A DNA stretch of 64,000 nt from Sedimentisphaerales bacterium (GTDB lineage: Bacteria; Planctomycetota; Phycisphaerae; Sedimentisphaerales; SM23-30): positions 1-64,000 of the forward strand of contig JAFGKT010000023.1 of NCBI GenBank assembly GCA_016928435.1. The letters run 5' to 3'. Below are positions 34,046 through 42,556 of this stretch, piece after piece. The notes under the pieces are model-generated. The model ran no database searches, was not told where the DNA came from, and saw only the letters and a list, made by a program, of their open reading frames with translations. A program made the position numbers and the translations under genes. Each line of letters opens with the position of its first letter. Positions within the stretch are counted from its first letter, which is position 1.

Positions 34046-34074
34046 TTGCGTATGAAAAGGCGATAGGCTAGACT
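34046..34074 (+). promoter_or_regulatory. Promoter of the sensor kinase gene
   Basis: TTGCGT (34046-34051), 17-nt spacer, TAGACT (34069-34074), about 77 nt before the ATG. Confidence 0.5.
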
Positions 34075-34150
34075 ACCGCTTCTCATGGATGAAGCCGGCG
34101 TGAGCTGAGTTGGACAGCGGGATGCTAAGCGTGGCCAGAGGAAGTGTATA

Positions 34151-35536
34151 ATGCGAGCTGATAGTCAATTGGTGTCGATTCTCTTAGTTGAGGACGACCC
34201 CGCACAGATGAATTTGATGTGCCGTGCCTTCGAAAGAAGCGGCAATGGCTATGATCTGCGCCAAGCCACATCGTTGGCCCAATCACAGCAGTTAATCGAC
34301 CAAAAATGTCCTGATCTCATTATCGCTGATTTGGTATTACCTGATGGTCAGGCCCTTGATCTGCTTCCCTGCCAAAACCGGCTAGCGCCCTATCCGGTTC
34401 TGCTGATTACCGCCGGAGAAGATACGCAAATAGCCGTCGAAGCCATGAAACGCGGTGCCATTGACTACGTTGTAAAGACCGCCAAAAGCCTCGCCGCCAT
34501 GCCGCGGATTGCGCAACGGGTCTTGCGTGAATGGAGCTTGATTGTTGACCAGCAACGCGCTGAAGAAGAACGTACTCGATTCTTCAGTTTAGCTATTGAT
34601 TTTCTCATGATTCTCGAGTTTGGCGGCAAGATAAAAAGAGTAAACCCCGCTTGGCAGCAAAAACTCGGATTTGCTTCGGAAGCGATTGTCAATCAGCCTT
34701 TCCTGGATTTCATTCATCCCGACGATCGCGCCGCTGTCCAAGAGCATTTGTCGCAGACCACTGCTGTTGAATCGCCGCGTCGTTTTGTTAGTCGCTGTTG
34801 TCGAAAGGATGGTGCATGTCTTTGGTTCAATTGGTCTGTTGTGCCGCACCCGGCTGAAAAACTCATTTACGGTCTTGGCCATGATATTACCGAACAGCGT
34901 CAAGCTGAAACGCGCCTACGAACTTCCTTGGATGAAAAAGAACTGCTGCTCAAGGAGGTTTATCATCGTGTGAAAAACAACCTGCAATTGGTTTCCAGCA
35001 TGTTGAGCCTTCAGGCGGCGAATGTTGGTGATAAATCCATTACCGAGATTTTAGCTGATTGTCAATCGCGGGTAACGGCCATGTCATTGGTCCATCAACG
35101 CCTCTATCAGTCCCAAGACCTTTCGCAGATAGACTTGGCTGAATTGACCCAAATCTTGGCCAACGATTTGTATCAAGCTTCCGGTCTTTGCCGGGATCAA
35201 GTGCAGCTCGAACTAGATATCCAAGAAGTACCCTTGGCTATCGACAAAGCCATACCATGCGGCTTGATCCTGAACGAGCTGTTGTCCAATGCGTTCAAAT
35301 ACGCCTTTCCGCAGGGTCGAACCGGGCGGGTTTGCGTCGAACTGGGTCGCGATTCCCAAGGACTGGTCCATCTGGCCGTTACCGACGACGGTGTTGGATT
35401 TCCCCCGGATTTTGATCCGGACCGGACCAAATCTTTGGGCTTACGCTTGATACGATCTCTGTCGCGCCAATTGGACGCCCGACTCCACATGGAACAAGGA
35501 GAACGAACCGGTTTCTCCCTTTGCTTGGCTGTCTAG
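34151..35536 (+). CDS. Hybrid response regulator-PAS-histidine kinase (HisKA_2)
   Basis: 461 residues, cytoplasmic, no membrane span. Residues 7-130 are a receiver domain (ILLVEDDPAQ; phospho-acceptor D60 in IIADLVLPDG; K110 region KTAKSL). Residues about 145-265 are PAS. Histidine kinase follows: VYHRVKNNLQLVSSMLSLQA with His at about 272 (HisKA_2, as in light- and stress-responsive kinases), then an ATPase domain with LILNELLSNAFKYAF and DDGVGFPPDF. The receiver precedes the kinase, so an upstream kinase may control it. No DNA-binding output. GAGGAAG precedes the ATG. The downstream genes are metabolic. Confidence 0.93.
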   Translation: MRADSQLVSILLVEDDPAQMNLMCRAFERSGNGYDLRQATSLAQSQQLIDQKCPDLIIADLVLPDGQALDLLPCQNRLAPYPVLLITAGEDTQIAVEAMKRGAIDYVVKTAKSLAAMPRIAQRVLREWSLIVDQQRAEEERTRFFSLAIDFLMILEFGGKIKRVNPAWQQKLGFASEAIVNQPFLDFIHPDDRAAVQEHLSQTTAVESPRRFVSRCCRKDGACLWFNWSVVPHPAEKLIYGLGHDITEQRQAETRLRTSLDEKELLLKEVYHRVKNNLQLVSSMLSLQAANVGDKSITEILADCQSRVTAMSLVHQRLYQSQDLSQIDLAELTQILANDLYQASGLCRDQVQLELDIQEVPLAIDKAIPCGLILNELLSNAFKYAFPQGRTGRVCVELGRDSQGLVHLAVTDDGVGFPPDFDPDRTKSLGLRLIRSLSRQLDARLHMEQGERTGFSLCLAV

Positions 35537-35671
35537 GATTCCTTTCCAGCGGGGGCGGCGATTCGTATTTGCACTAATTCCCCATAGCCGTTATTATTTA
35601 CCCGCTCGGATTTGCGTATTTTTTGGCGTGGTCAACGTCGCCTGGGTATCGTCTCGACCGGTGATTCGTCT

Positions 35672-36976
35672 ATGGACAAATACAATTTTATCAGCATCGG
35701 TGGGCTTGTCGCGTTGATGGTCCTGGCTTGGATGTTCTCCGCTGACCGTCGTCGTCTGAACTGGCGCTGTATATTGTGGGGTGTGGGATTACAGTTGGCT
35801 TTGGCGGTGCTGGTGTTTCGTTTGCCTGGCAGTAACCGCGTTTTTCTTTGGCTCAACGACGCTGTTATTCAATTCATCTCGGCCGCGGGCGAAGGGCAAC
35901 TTTTCCTGTTTGGCGCTTTGGGTTCCGATACGAGCGAACACTCGGTTGGCTTCATTCTGGCTTTTCAAGCCTTGCCGATTATCATTTTTTTCTCGGCTCT
36001 GATGGCCTTGCTTTACCATTGGCGTGTTATGCCCGCGGTGATACGCGGTTTTGCCTGGCTGTTCACTCGGCTTATGCGTATCAGCGGCGCTGAGAGTCTT
36101 TGTGCCGCGAGCAACATATTTGTCGGCATCGAGTCGAGTACGACGATTCGGCCTCATCTGCAAGACATGACGCGTTCGGAACTTGGCACCGTTTTGACGG
36201 CCGGGATGGCGACGGTGGCGTCCAGCGTCTTGGGTGTTTACGTTATATTTCTGAGCGATTCTTTTCCTACGATCGCGGGCCATCTTATCTCGGCTTCGGT
36301 TCTCTCGGCGCCTGCCGCGATTGTAATGTCCAAGATTATCATACCGGAAACCGGCCGCCCCCTGACTCTCGGCAAACACATCGAACTTCACTACGAACGC
36401 GAACCCTCGGCGGTAGCCTCGATCATCAGCGGCGCCATGGCCGGGGTGAAGCTGGTCGTAGGAGTGGCCGCACTCTTGATTGCCCTGTTGGGTATGCTTG
36501 GTGTGGTCAATTTGCTTATCGCTCAACTAGGGGGTTTCTTTGGAGCCGAACCCGGAACCGTCGATCAATGGTCTCTCCAAATGCTGTTGGGCTATATTAT
36601 GGGACCTTTAGCAGCCCTCATCGGTGTACCCATCGAGGATGCTATGGAAGTGGGGCGGCTCCTCGGCGAGCGAGCAGTCGTAACCGAGCTTTGCGCTTAC
36701 CAACACCTAGCTCAGATGATAGACGATAACGTCTTTGCCAATCCGCGCAGTGTTGTCGTTGCCACATACGCTCTTTGTGGTTTTGCTCACGTTGCTTCTC
36801 TGGCGGTGTTTGCCGGTGGTATATCCGCTCTAGTCCCGCAACGTCGGGCCGATATCGCCGCGGTTTCCCTTCGCGCTCTATTAGCTGCGACCTTGGCTTG
36901 TTTGATGACCGGTGCTGTGGCCGGCATTTTCTACCATGATGGTTTGGTGACCATTGTTTCTAATCCGGCTGGTTGA
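35672..36976 (+). CDS. Concentrative nucleoside transporter (CNT/NupC family)
   Basis: 434 residues, about ten membrane spans. The family N-terminal part and both conserved core segments are present: GIESSTTIRPHLQDMTRSEL and VPIEDAMEVGRLLGERAVVTE with NELCAY-like TELCAYQHLAQM. It imports nucleosides with H+ or Na+. The frame is open to 35612; the ATG at 35672 gives the usual hydrophobic start (MDKYNFISIGGLVALMV), although no clear Shine-Dalgarno is visible. The creatininase-like gene starts 28 nt downstream. Confidence 0.9.
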   Translation: MDKYNFISIGGLVALMVLAWMFSADRRRLNWRCILWGVGLQLALAVLVFRLPGSNRVFLWLNDAVIQFISAAGEGQLFLFGALGSDTSEHSVGFILAFQALPIIIFFSALMALLYHWRVMPAVIRGFAWLFTRLMRISGAESLCAASNIFVGIESSTTIRPHLQDMTRSELGTVLTAGMATVASSVLGVYVIFLSDSFPTIAGHLISASVLSAPAAIVMSKIIIPETGRPLTLGKHIELHYEREPSAVASIISGAMAGVKLVVGVAALLIALLGMLGVVNLLIAQLGGFFGAEPGTVDQWSLQMLLGYIMGPLAALIGVPIEDAMEVGRLLGERAVVTELCAYQHLAQMIDDNVFANPRSVVVATYALCGFAHVASLAVFAGGISALVPQRRADIAAVSLRALLAATLACLMTGAVAGIFYHDGLVTIVSNPAG

Positions 36977-37004
36977 AAATAAACTTATTTGTAAAGGATA
37001 TTAA

Positions 37005-37805
37005 ATGCGAGAACCGTCAACGGACAAGGAATGGGAGCTGATCTCCACCAATCAGTTCCGCGCTCGCGACCGTAAGTATGAAGTCGCCGTTCTTCCGCTG
37101 GCCGCGATCGAACCGCACAATCTGCATCTTCCGTACGGACAGGACTTCCTGCATACCACCTATGTCGCCCGTCGCTCTTGTGAAGCCGCGTGGCAGCGCG
37201 GGGCCGAGGTTCTTTGTCTGCCGGGCATCCCCTATGGTGTCGATTGCAATCTGATGGATTATCCACTTACCATCCATGTTTCGCAAGCTACGTTGGACGC
37301 GATGATAAAGGATGTTGTGGTTTCTTTGCGTAAACACGGTATTCGGAAGATTCTGCTGTTGAACGGCCACGGCGGCAACGATTTCGCGCCGTTAGTTCGC
37401 CAAATGCAGTCCGATACCGACATTCATATTTTTCTCTGCAACTGGTGGACCGTCGGGCGCGACAAATACGACACGATTTTTGACCGTCCCGATGATCACG
37501 CTGGTACTTTCGAGACTTCTGTCGCTATGGCACTGTATCCGGAATTGGTAGAATACGATGTGGCTGGTGACGGCAAAACTCGCGATTTCAAGTTTGAGGC
37601 TCTGCGGCAAGGTTGGGTAAAAACCAGTCGCGACTTCGCCAAACTCAACGACCACTGCGGCTGCGGCGATCCCCGCGGCGCAAGCGCTGAAAAGGGCGAG
37701 AAATATCTCGAATTGGTCTGCGAACGCATAACGGATTTTCTCGTAGAACTCAGCCAGACGCCAATTGATGGGTTTTTCCCCATGGCTGAGGATTTCAGCG
37801 AATAA
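37005..37805 (+). CDS. Creatininase-family amidohydrolase
   Basis: 266 residues. Metal-binding and family motifs: LAAIEPHNLHLPYGQDFLHT (E-x-H-G-x-H-L type), ILLLNGHGGND and DDHAGTFETSVAMALYPELV. These are zinc enzymes that hydrolyse cyclic amides or N-formyl groups; in planctomycete genomes the substrate is usually unknown. AAGGATATTAA before the ATG is a good ribosome site. It follows the transporter gene by 28 nt, so its substrate might be an imported nucleoside derivative. That link is inference. Confidence 0.88.
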   Translation: MREPSTDKEWELISTNQFRARDRKYEVAVLPLAAIEPHNLHLPYGQDFLHTTYVARRSCEAAWQRGAEVLCLPGIPYGVDCNLMDYPLTIHVSQATLDAMIKDVVVSLRKHGIRKILLLNGHGGNDFAPLVRQMQSDTDIHIFLCNWWTVGRDKYDTIFDRPDDHAGTFETSVAMALYPELVEYDVAGDGKTRDFKFEALRQGWVKTSRDFAKLNDHCGCGDPRGASAEKGEKYLELVCERITDFLVELSQTPIDGFFPMAEDFSE

Positions 37806-37810
37806 TCGTG

Positions 37811-37837
37811 TTATCATGAGCGGTGATTGAGTATAAT
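37811..37837 (+). promoter_or_regulatory. Candidate promoter of the hydroxyacid dehydrogenase
   Basis: TTATCA (37811-37816) and perfect TATAAT (37832-37837), 15-nt spacing, which is short. It lies between the stop of the creatininase gene and the next start. Confidence 0.4.
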
Positions 37838-37876
37838 GACAGAATAAAGTCACAATCAAAAAGAATGGGAATAGCA

Positions 37877-38866
37877 ATGAAACCGACCATTTGTATCACC
37901 GAAAAAGAGTACATCAAGAGCGCCGCTCTGTTTGACGGCAGTACTTTTGAATGTGTCGCTGTGGGCAGTGCCGAGGACACCTTGGCGGCGGCTGTTCGGC
38001 AACACCAGTCCACCGCGGTAATTGTCGGCGTCGATGCCTATACAGGTCCGTTGTACGACGTGCTGCCTAGCGGTTCCGTGATTGCCCGTTACGGCGTAGG
38101 CCACGACAATATCGACAAAGACCTCGCTACCCAAGCCGGCATAATTGTAACCAATACCCCGCTCGTTTTAGATGTCTCCGTCGCTGAACACGCCATGTGG
38201 CTCATCGGCGCCCTAGCCAGAAACATCACCGGCCATCATCAAGAAATGATCCAGCAGCACTGGCTGCCCCGCATAGGCATGGAACTGGCTGGGAAGCGTT
38301 TGTTGATTCTTGGTTGTGGTGGTATCGGTTCTATGGTTGCGCGTAAGGCGTCTTTTGGTTTTGGCATGGAAGTTATCGGTTTTGACATTGCCGGGCTTGA
38401 CGCTGACCACATGAAAGCTGAGTACGGCATCTCTCGATTAATCCGCAGCGTCGAGCAAGAACTGCCCCAGGTTGATTTTGTCTCCGTTCATCTGCCGTCC
38501 ATCGAAGCCACCCGGCATTACATCGACAAACACTTTCTGTCCCAAATGAAACCCAGCGCCTATCTCATAAATACCGCCCGGGGCAGTTTGGTAGATGAAG
38601 TCGCTTTGTACCAGGCCATCAAAGGCGGCACTATCGCCGGGGCCGGCCTCGATGTTTACGAAACCGAACCCTACCAACCGCGCGATCCCGAAATGGACCT
38701 TCGCCGATTGGAGAATGTTGTACTAACCCCGCATATCGCCACCAGCACTCGTGCCGCCTGCAGACGAATGGGTGAACGCGCCCTCAAAAACATCGCTGCC
38801 GTTTTGGCGCAAGACTACCACGCCCTGGATATTGTGAATCCCTCCGTCCTAGAAAAGCTGCGCTAA
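37877..38866 (+). CDS. D-isomer-specific 2-hydroxyacid dehydrogenase (CtBP-like)
   Basis: 329 residues. NAD-binding ILGCGGIGSMVARKASFGFG, and the catalytic set: arginine in NTARGSLVDE, glutamate in DVYETEP, histidine in LTPHIATSTRAA. Resembles phosphoglycerate dehydrogenase and C-terminal binding protein relatives; the specific hydroxyacid is unknown. Two other in-frame starts exist upstream (37823, 37865). I chose 37877 because GGGAAT precedes it and it begins at the first conserved strand (MKPTICITEK). Confidence 0.88.
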   Translation: MKPTICITEKEYIKSAALFDGSTFECVAVGSAEDTLAAAVRQHQSTAVIVGVDAYTGPLYDVLPSGSVIARYGVGHDNIDKDLATQAGIIVTNTPLVLDVSVAEHAMWLIGALARNITGHHQEMIQQHWLPRIGMELAGKRLLILGCGGIGSMVARKASFGFGMEVIGFDIAGLDADHMKAEYGISRLIRSVEQELPQVDFVSVHLPSIEATRHYIDKHFLSQMKPSAYLINTARGSLVDEVALYQAIKGGTIAGAGLDVYETEPYQPRDPEMDLRRLENVVLTPHIATSTRAACRRMGERALKNIAAVLAQDYHALDIVNPSVLEKLR

Positions 38867-38885
38867 AAACCATAGCTACGTGCGC

Positions 38886-38935
38886 AAAAAAAAGGCGGGG
38901 CCCAAGTCTGTAGGAGGCAGTCAGACTTAGGCCCC
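38886..38935 (-). terminator. Strong intrinsic terminator of the minus-strand RNA
   Basis: Stem GGGGCCCAAGTCTG (38897-38910) with CAGACTTAGGCCCC (38922-38935), one mismatch. On the minus strand this is followed by GCC and a run of eight T. No minus-strand gene ends here, so it must serve the RNA described at 38886-39194. Confidence 0.85.
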
Positions 38936-39194
38936 TAACCAGGGCAGAATAAGACACTTATGGTCTCAACGCGTTGACAACTTTTCCAGAGCCTGTAAAA
39001 ACCGGCTCTCAGGTTCAGAGTCGCCAAGATTCCGAAGGTTATTTATCAGTCTTACAGGCTAACAGGGCATCTGCTCTGTAGAAGCCTATCCAGCTTCCAG
39101 GTCTAATCCTGTAGGCTCGCAGAAAGATAGAATTCTGTGTCCTTACCGACCGATACTACGCTTTCACATAAAGCGTTTGGTTCCTCAATTGTCA
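38886..39194 (-). ncRNA. Candidate structured non-coding RNA, about 300 nt
   Basis: A 590-bp gap without genes on either strand carries an autonomous-looking unit on the minus strand: promoter at 39200-39228, body, and a strong terminator at 38886-38935. The 5' arm AGGACAC (39137-39143) pairs with GTGTCTT (38951-38957), closing 193 nt. Inside are several hairpins: GAGAGCC/GGCTCT, GAGCCTA/TAGGCTT and a CAGG/CCTG one nested in it. A further hairpin ACGCTTT/AAAGCGT lies 5'. Size and a long closing stem fit 6S RNA or another housekeeping RNA. It has no tmRNA tag or tRNA-like end, and no RNase P or SRP consensus that I recognise. Family unassigned. Confidence 0.6.
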
Positions 39195-39199
39195 CTAAA

Positions 39200-39228
39200 A
39201 ACATAAAATTCAAAACCACCCCAAGCAA
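39200..39228 (-). promoter_or_regulatory. Candidate promoter of the ncRNA
   Basis: Minus strand: TTGCTT (39223-39228), 17-nt spacer, TATGTT (39200-39205). It predicts a start near 39194. Confidence 0.45.
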
Positions 39229-39390
39229 ACCCCATCCTCAAATTATCTCATTCACCCATTATCGCGCGCATTAATATAAGACGATTTATCCGATTGTAAC
39301 GGATATGTCGTCTGGCGAAGAAATTGTCTTGCTCACGATGCTGTTTTTGTACCAACCGCGAAGACTTAGGTGCCCCCTAAGCGCAAAAAA

Positions 39391-39421
39391 AGGGCGTTTG
39401 CCTATTGAAGACAAACGCCCT
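39391..39421 (-). terminator. Intrinsic terminator of clpC
   Basis: Stem AGGGCGTTTG (39391-39400) with CAAACGCCCT (39412-39421), then seven T on the minus strand (39384-39390). It lies 35 nt after the clpC stop. Confidence 0.85.
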
Positions 39422-39455
39422 GTCACAAATTCTCTTAAAGTAGCTGCGACTTTTG

Positions 39456-42005
39456 TCAAGTCGTTTGATGCATTTGGGATTCCGAGGTGTTATCTTGCTC
39501 CGAATCACCGGATTTGGAGGCGTCTGTAGGAAGGTCCTCATGCGACCCTTCAAAGAACAAATGTTCGTCTTTGACAGCCACCTTCACCACGTTGAAATCC
39601 TTTAAGGTCCCGCGCAGCAAATCTTCACAAAGCGGGTCTTCAACATACCGTTCGATGGCCCTACGCAACGGCCGAGCGCCAAACTCCGGATCGTAACCCT
39701 TCTCGATAAGGAAGGCCTTTGCTTCCTTGGATACCCTAAGCTCAAAGCCTTGGTCCTTGACTCTGTCGAACACTTTACGCAGTTCGTAATCGACAATGGT
39801 TTCCAGGTCGTCGCGTGTTAGCGAACGGAACACGATCAAATCGTCGAGCCTATTGAGGAACTCCGGTCGGAAGTGTCTTTCCACTTCTTTCTTGAGCATA
39901 TCCTGCATCTTTTCGTAATTGGCTTCTTCGGTACGTTTGCCGAACCCGAATCCTGCTTGGTTCTTGATGAGGTCCGCGCCGATGTTACTGGTCATGATGA
40001 GAATCACATTACGGAAGTCAACGTGTCGGCCGAACGAATCGGTCAAACGTCCTTCTTCCATAATCTGCAGCAGCATGTTGGTAACGTCATGATGCGCTTT
40101 TTCGATCTCATCGAGCAGTACAACCGAATAAGGCCGACGTCTGATTCGTTCGGTCAATTGACCACCTTCTTCGTAACCGACGTATCCGGGAGGCGCGCCG
40201 ATCAATCGCGATACATTGTGTTTCTCCATGTATTCGCTCATGTCCAATTGGATAATAGCATCGGCGTCTCCGAACATGAATTCCGCCAGCGCCCGGGCCA
40301 ACAGCGTCTTACCAACACCTGATGGACCAATGAATATAAAGCTGCCCATCGGACGATTCGGGTCTTTCAAGCCCGCTCGGCTGCGACGCACACTCTTGGC
40401 GATCACATTGATAGCGTCGTTCTGGCTGACAACTCGCTTATGCAGCTCGGACTCGATTTCCAGCAGACGCGTGACTTCTTCCTTTTCCAGTCGCGTCAAC
40501 GGCACGCCCGTTATGGAGCTTACCACCTCGGCGATGACCTCTTCATCCACGACGCCGTCAACTTCGTCGCGTGACTCGCGCCAACGCTGCTGCATTTCCT
40601 GTTTTTCCTGCTGCACCCGTTGGCATTCATCGCGCAGATCGGCGGCCCGCTCATAGTCAGCGTTCTTGACCGCTTCGTCTTTTTCCATTTGGAGCTTTTC
40701 GATCTTCAGCTCGATTTCCGCGAGGTCCGGCGGTTTGGTCATGGTCTTCAATCGCATCCGCGCGCCTGCTTCATCGATAACGTCGATCGCTTTGTCCGGC
40801 AGGCAGCGCCCTGTGATATAACGGCTCGCCAACTCCACCGCGCTTACCAATGCCTCATCCAGCATTCGTACTCGATGGTGCGCTTCGTAACGATCACGCA
40901 GTCCACGCAATATTTCCACCGCTTCGGCCTTGTTAGGCGGTTCGACTATTATGGTCTGGAAGCGTCGTTCCAGCGCACTGTCTTTTTCGATATACTTACG
41001 ATATTCATCCAGCGTTGTAGCTCCGATGCACTGAATTTCCCCACGTGATAGTGCAGGCTTCAGTACATTCGACGCGTCGATTGCGCCCTCGGCACCGCCG
41101 GCCCCAACCAAAGTATGCAGTTCGTCGATGAACAATATTACATTCTTGGCTCGCTGCACTTCGTTCATAACCGCTTTGATACGTTCTTCGAATTGGCCGC
41201 GATACTTCGTCCCCGCCACCATCATCGCCAGGTCTAGCACCACAATACGTTTGCCCGAGAGCAGCTCCGGCACTTCTCGTGCTATGATTCGCTGAGCCAG
41301 TCCTTCGACGATCGCGGTTTTACCCACACCGGCCTCGCCCAGCAGAACCGGGTTGTTTTTTGTGCGTCGGCAAAGGATTTGAATTATACGTTCGATTTCA
41401 CGGGCTCGCCCGATGACCGGGTCCAATTGCGACTGTGTAGCCAACTCTGTTAGATCTCTGCCGAAACTGTCCAGAGCCGGGGTTTTGCTTTTGCCGCCCT
41501 TGCCTCCGGCTGAACGTTCGCCACTGGCGGTTCCCGCCCCGGGAGCTCCGGCTGATTCCGAGTCCATACCGGCGCCCAGAAGATTCAATACTTCTTCCCG
41601 TACCTCTTCCAGTTTCAGACCCAGATTCATCAGTACTTGCGCAGCCACACCGTCGTGTTCTCGCAACAAGCCCAAAAGCAAATGTTCCGTGCCGACGTAA
41701 TTGTGATTTAGGCTTCGCGCTTCTTCAATCGCGTACTCGATCACTTTCTTGGCCCGCGGAGTCTGAGGCAGCTTGCCCATGGTAACCATGTCCGGCCCGC
41801 TCTTGACCAACTTCTCAACTTCCAGACGCACCTTACGCAGGTCAACATCCAGATTTTTGAGAACATTGGCGCCCACGCCGCTGCCTTCTTTTACCAGGCC
41901 CAGCAAGACGTGCTCGGTGCCGATATATTCGTGGTTAAAACGTTGAGCCTCTTGGTTCGCCAGCGCCATTACCTTCCGGGCTCTATCGGTGAAACGTTCA
42001 AACAT
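39456..42005 (-). CDS. clpC: ATP-dependent Clp protease ATP-binding subunit ClpC
   Basis: AAA+ unfoldase that feeds ClpP. 849 residues: two Clp-N repeats (about 5-145; EYIGTEHVLLGL and NYVGTEHLLLGLL), first AAA with GEAGVGKTAIVEGLA (about 225), a middle UVR/coiled-coil segment (DYERAADLRDECQRVQQEKQ), second AAA with GPSGVGKTLLARALAEFMF (about 560), and a C-terminal D2-small domain. The UVR segment and length mark ClpC, not ClpB or ClpA. GGAG before the ATG supports the start. No McsA/McsB or CtsR gene is adjacent. Confidence 0.96.
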   Translation of the reverse strand: MFERFTDRARKVMALANQEAQRFNHEYIGTEHVLLGLVKEGSGVGANVLKNLDVDLRKVRLEVEKLVKSGPDMVTMGKLPQTPRAKKVIEYAIEEARSLNHNYVGTEHLLLGLLREHDGVAAQVLMNLGLKLEEVREEVLNLLGAGMDSESAGAPGAGTASGERSAGGKGGKSKTPALDSFGRDLTELATQSQLDPVIGRAREIERIIQILCRRTKNNPVLLGEAGVGKTAIVEGLAQRIIAREVPELLSGKRIVVLDLAMMVAGTKYRGQFEERIKAVMNEVQRAKNVILFIDELHTLVGAGGAEGAIDASNVLKPALSRGEIQCIGATTLDEYRKYIEKDSALERRFQTIIVEPPNKAEAVEILRGLRDRYEAHHRVRMLDEALVSAVELASRYITGRCLPDKAIDVIDEAGARMRLKTMTKPPDLAEIELKIEKLQMEKDEAVKNADYERAADLRDECQRVQQEKQEMQQRWRESRDEVDGVVDEEVIAEVVSSITGVPLTRLEKEEVTRLLEIESELHKRVVSQNDAINVIAKSVRRSRAGLKDPNRPMGSFIFIGPSGVGKTLLARALAEFMFGDADAIIQLDMSEYMEKHNVSRLIGAPPGYVGYEEGGQLTERIRRRPYSVVLLDEIEKAHHDVTNMLLQIMEEGRLTDSFGRHVDFRNVILIMTSNIGADLIKNQAGFGFGKRTEEANYEKMQDMLKKEVERHFRPEFLNRLDDLIVFRSLTRDDLETIVDYELRKVFDRVKDQGFELRVSKEAKAFLIEKGYDPEFGARPLRRAIERYVEDPLCEDLLRGTLKDFNVVKVAVKDEHLFFEGSHEDLPTDASKSGDSEQDNTSESQMHQTT

Positions 42006-42043
42006 TATTTGGTCTCCGCTGCTTGAGTTATCTTAGACGATAT

Positions 42044-42072
42044 ATTGTATATGGGTAATTCCGCTTCTTCAA
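42044..42072 (-). promoter_or_regulatory. Promoter of clpC
   Basis: Minus strand: -35 TTGAAG (42067-42072), 17-nt spacer, -10 TACAAT (42044-42049). No CIRCE-like or CtsR-type inverted repeat was noticed beside it. Confidence 0.7.
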
Positions 42073-42408
42073 GTTCAAAGGATTATTTGGACTAGTTATC
42101 GGCTGATTGCTATGGACCTTAAAGGTTCATATTTGCCGTGAATCCGCCCCACGAAGTTATTCGCTCTCCTCGATTACTCTTTTCTGGTCCATTTTTAATA
42201 TCCTTGGCGTTTCTGCTTTCGCCTTGTACGGACAATTTATTTACTCTAGAGTTATCGACTATAAGTGTCGATACATTTGCCATTTCCCGAACAAAAAAGC
42301 TGTAAATACCTCTCCTAAGCGTTCGTTGCAGGCGTACCGGTTGTAATGGTTATACTTTTTGTATTGTCGCTTAGTTATCCGGACCACACCCCTCGAAATG
42401 CGCATAGA

Positions 42409-42466
42409 AACACGGCCACCGCGTTAACCGAACGTTTTTTCGTTTGGTCTCAGCGATGGCCGTGTT
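42409..42466 (-). terminator. Hairpin downstream of hppA, probable terminator
   Basis: Long stem AACACGGCCACCGCG/GCGATGGCCGTGTT with an inner ACCGAACG/CGTTTGGT hairpin. Only a weak T-tract (TTTCTAT) follows on the minus strand. Confidence 0.5.
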
Positions 42467-42556
42467 GGGTACAAATGCTAGTAATTCATACTAGCTTTAC
42501 AAGCGTCATAAAGCCTGGTTGGACGGCCCATAGCCGTCATTTAGGCTGGCACTTTT

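Larger units (their letters stand above)
42006..42556. other. Gap between clpC and hppA
   Basis: Holds the clpC promoter (42044-42072) and a hairpin (42409-42466) at the 3' side of the pyrophosphatase gene. Otherwise no coding signal; short plus-strand ORFs here look random. Confidence 0.5.

Noticed and set aside
35789-36526. Minus-strand ORF of 245 residues inside the nucleoside transporter gene
   Set aside because: Highly polar with random composition, antisense to conserved CNT motifs.
38886-39194. tmRNA, RNase P RNA or SRP RNA as identity of the minus-strand RNA
   Set aside because: No peptide tag or tRNA-like end, no GAGGAAAGUC-type or GGAAGGAAGCA-type consensus could be found on either strand.
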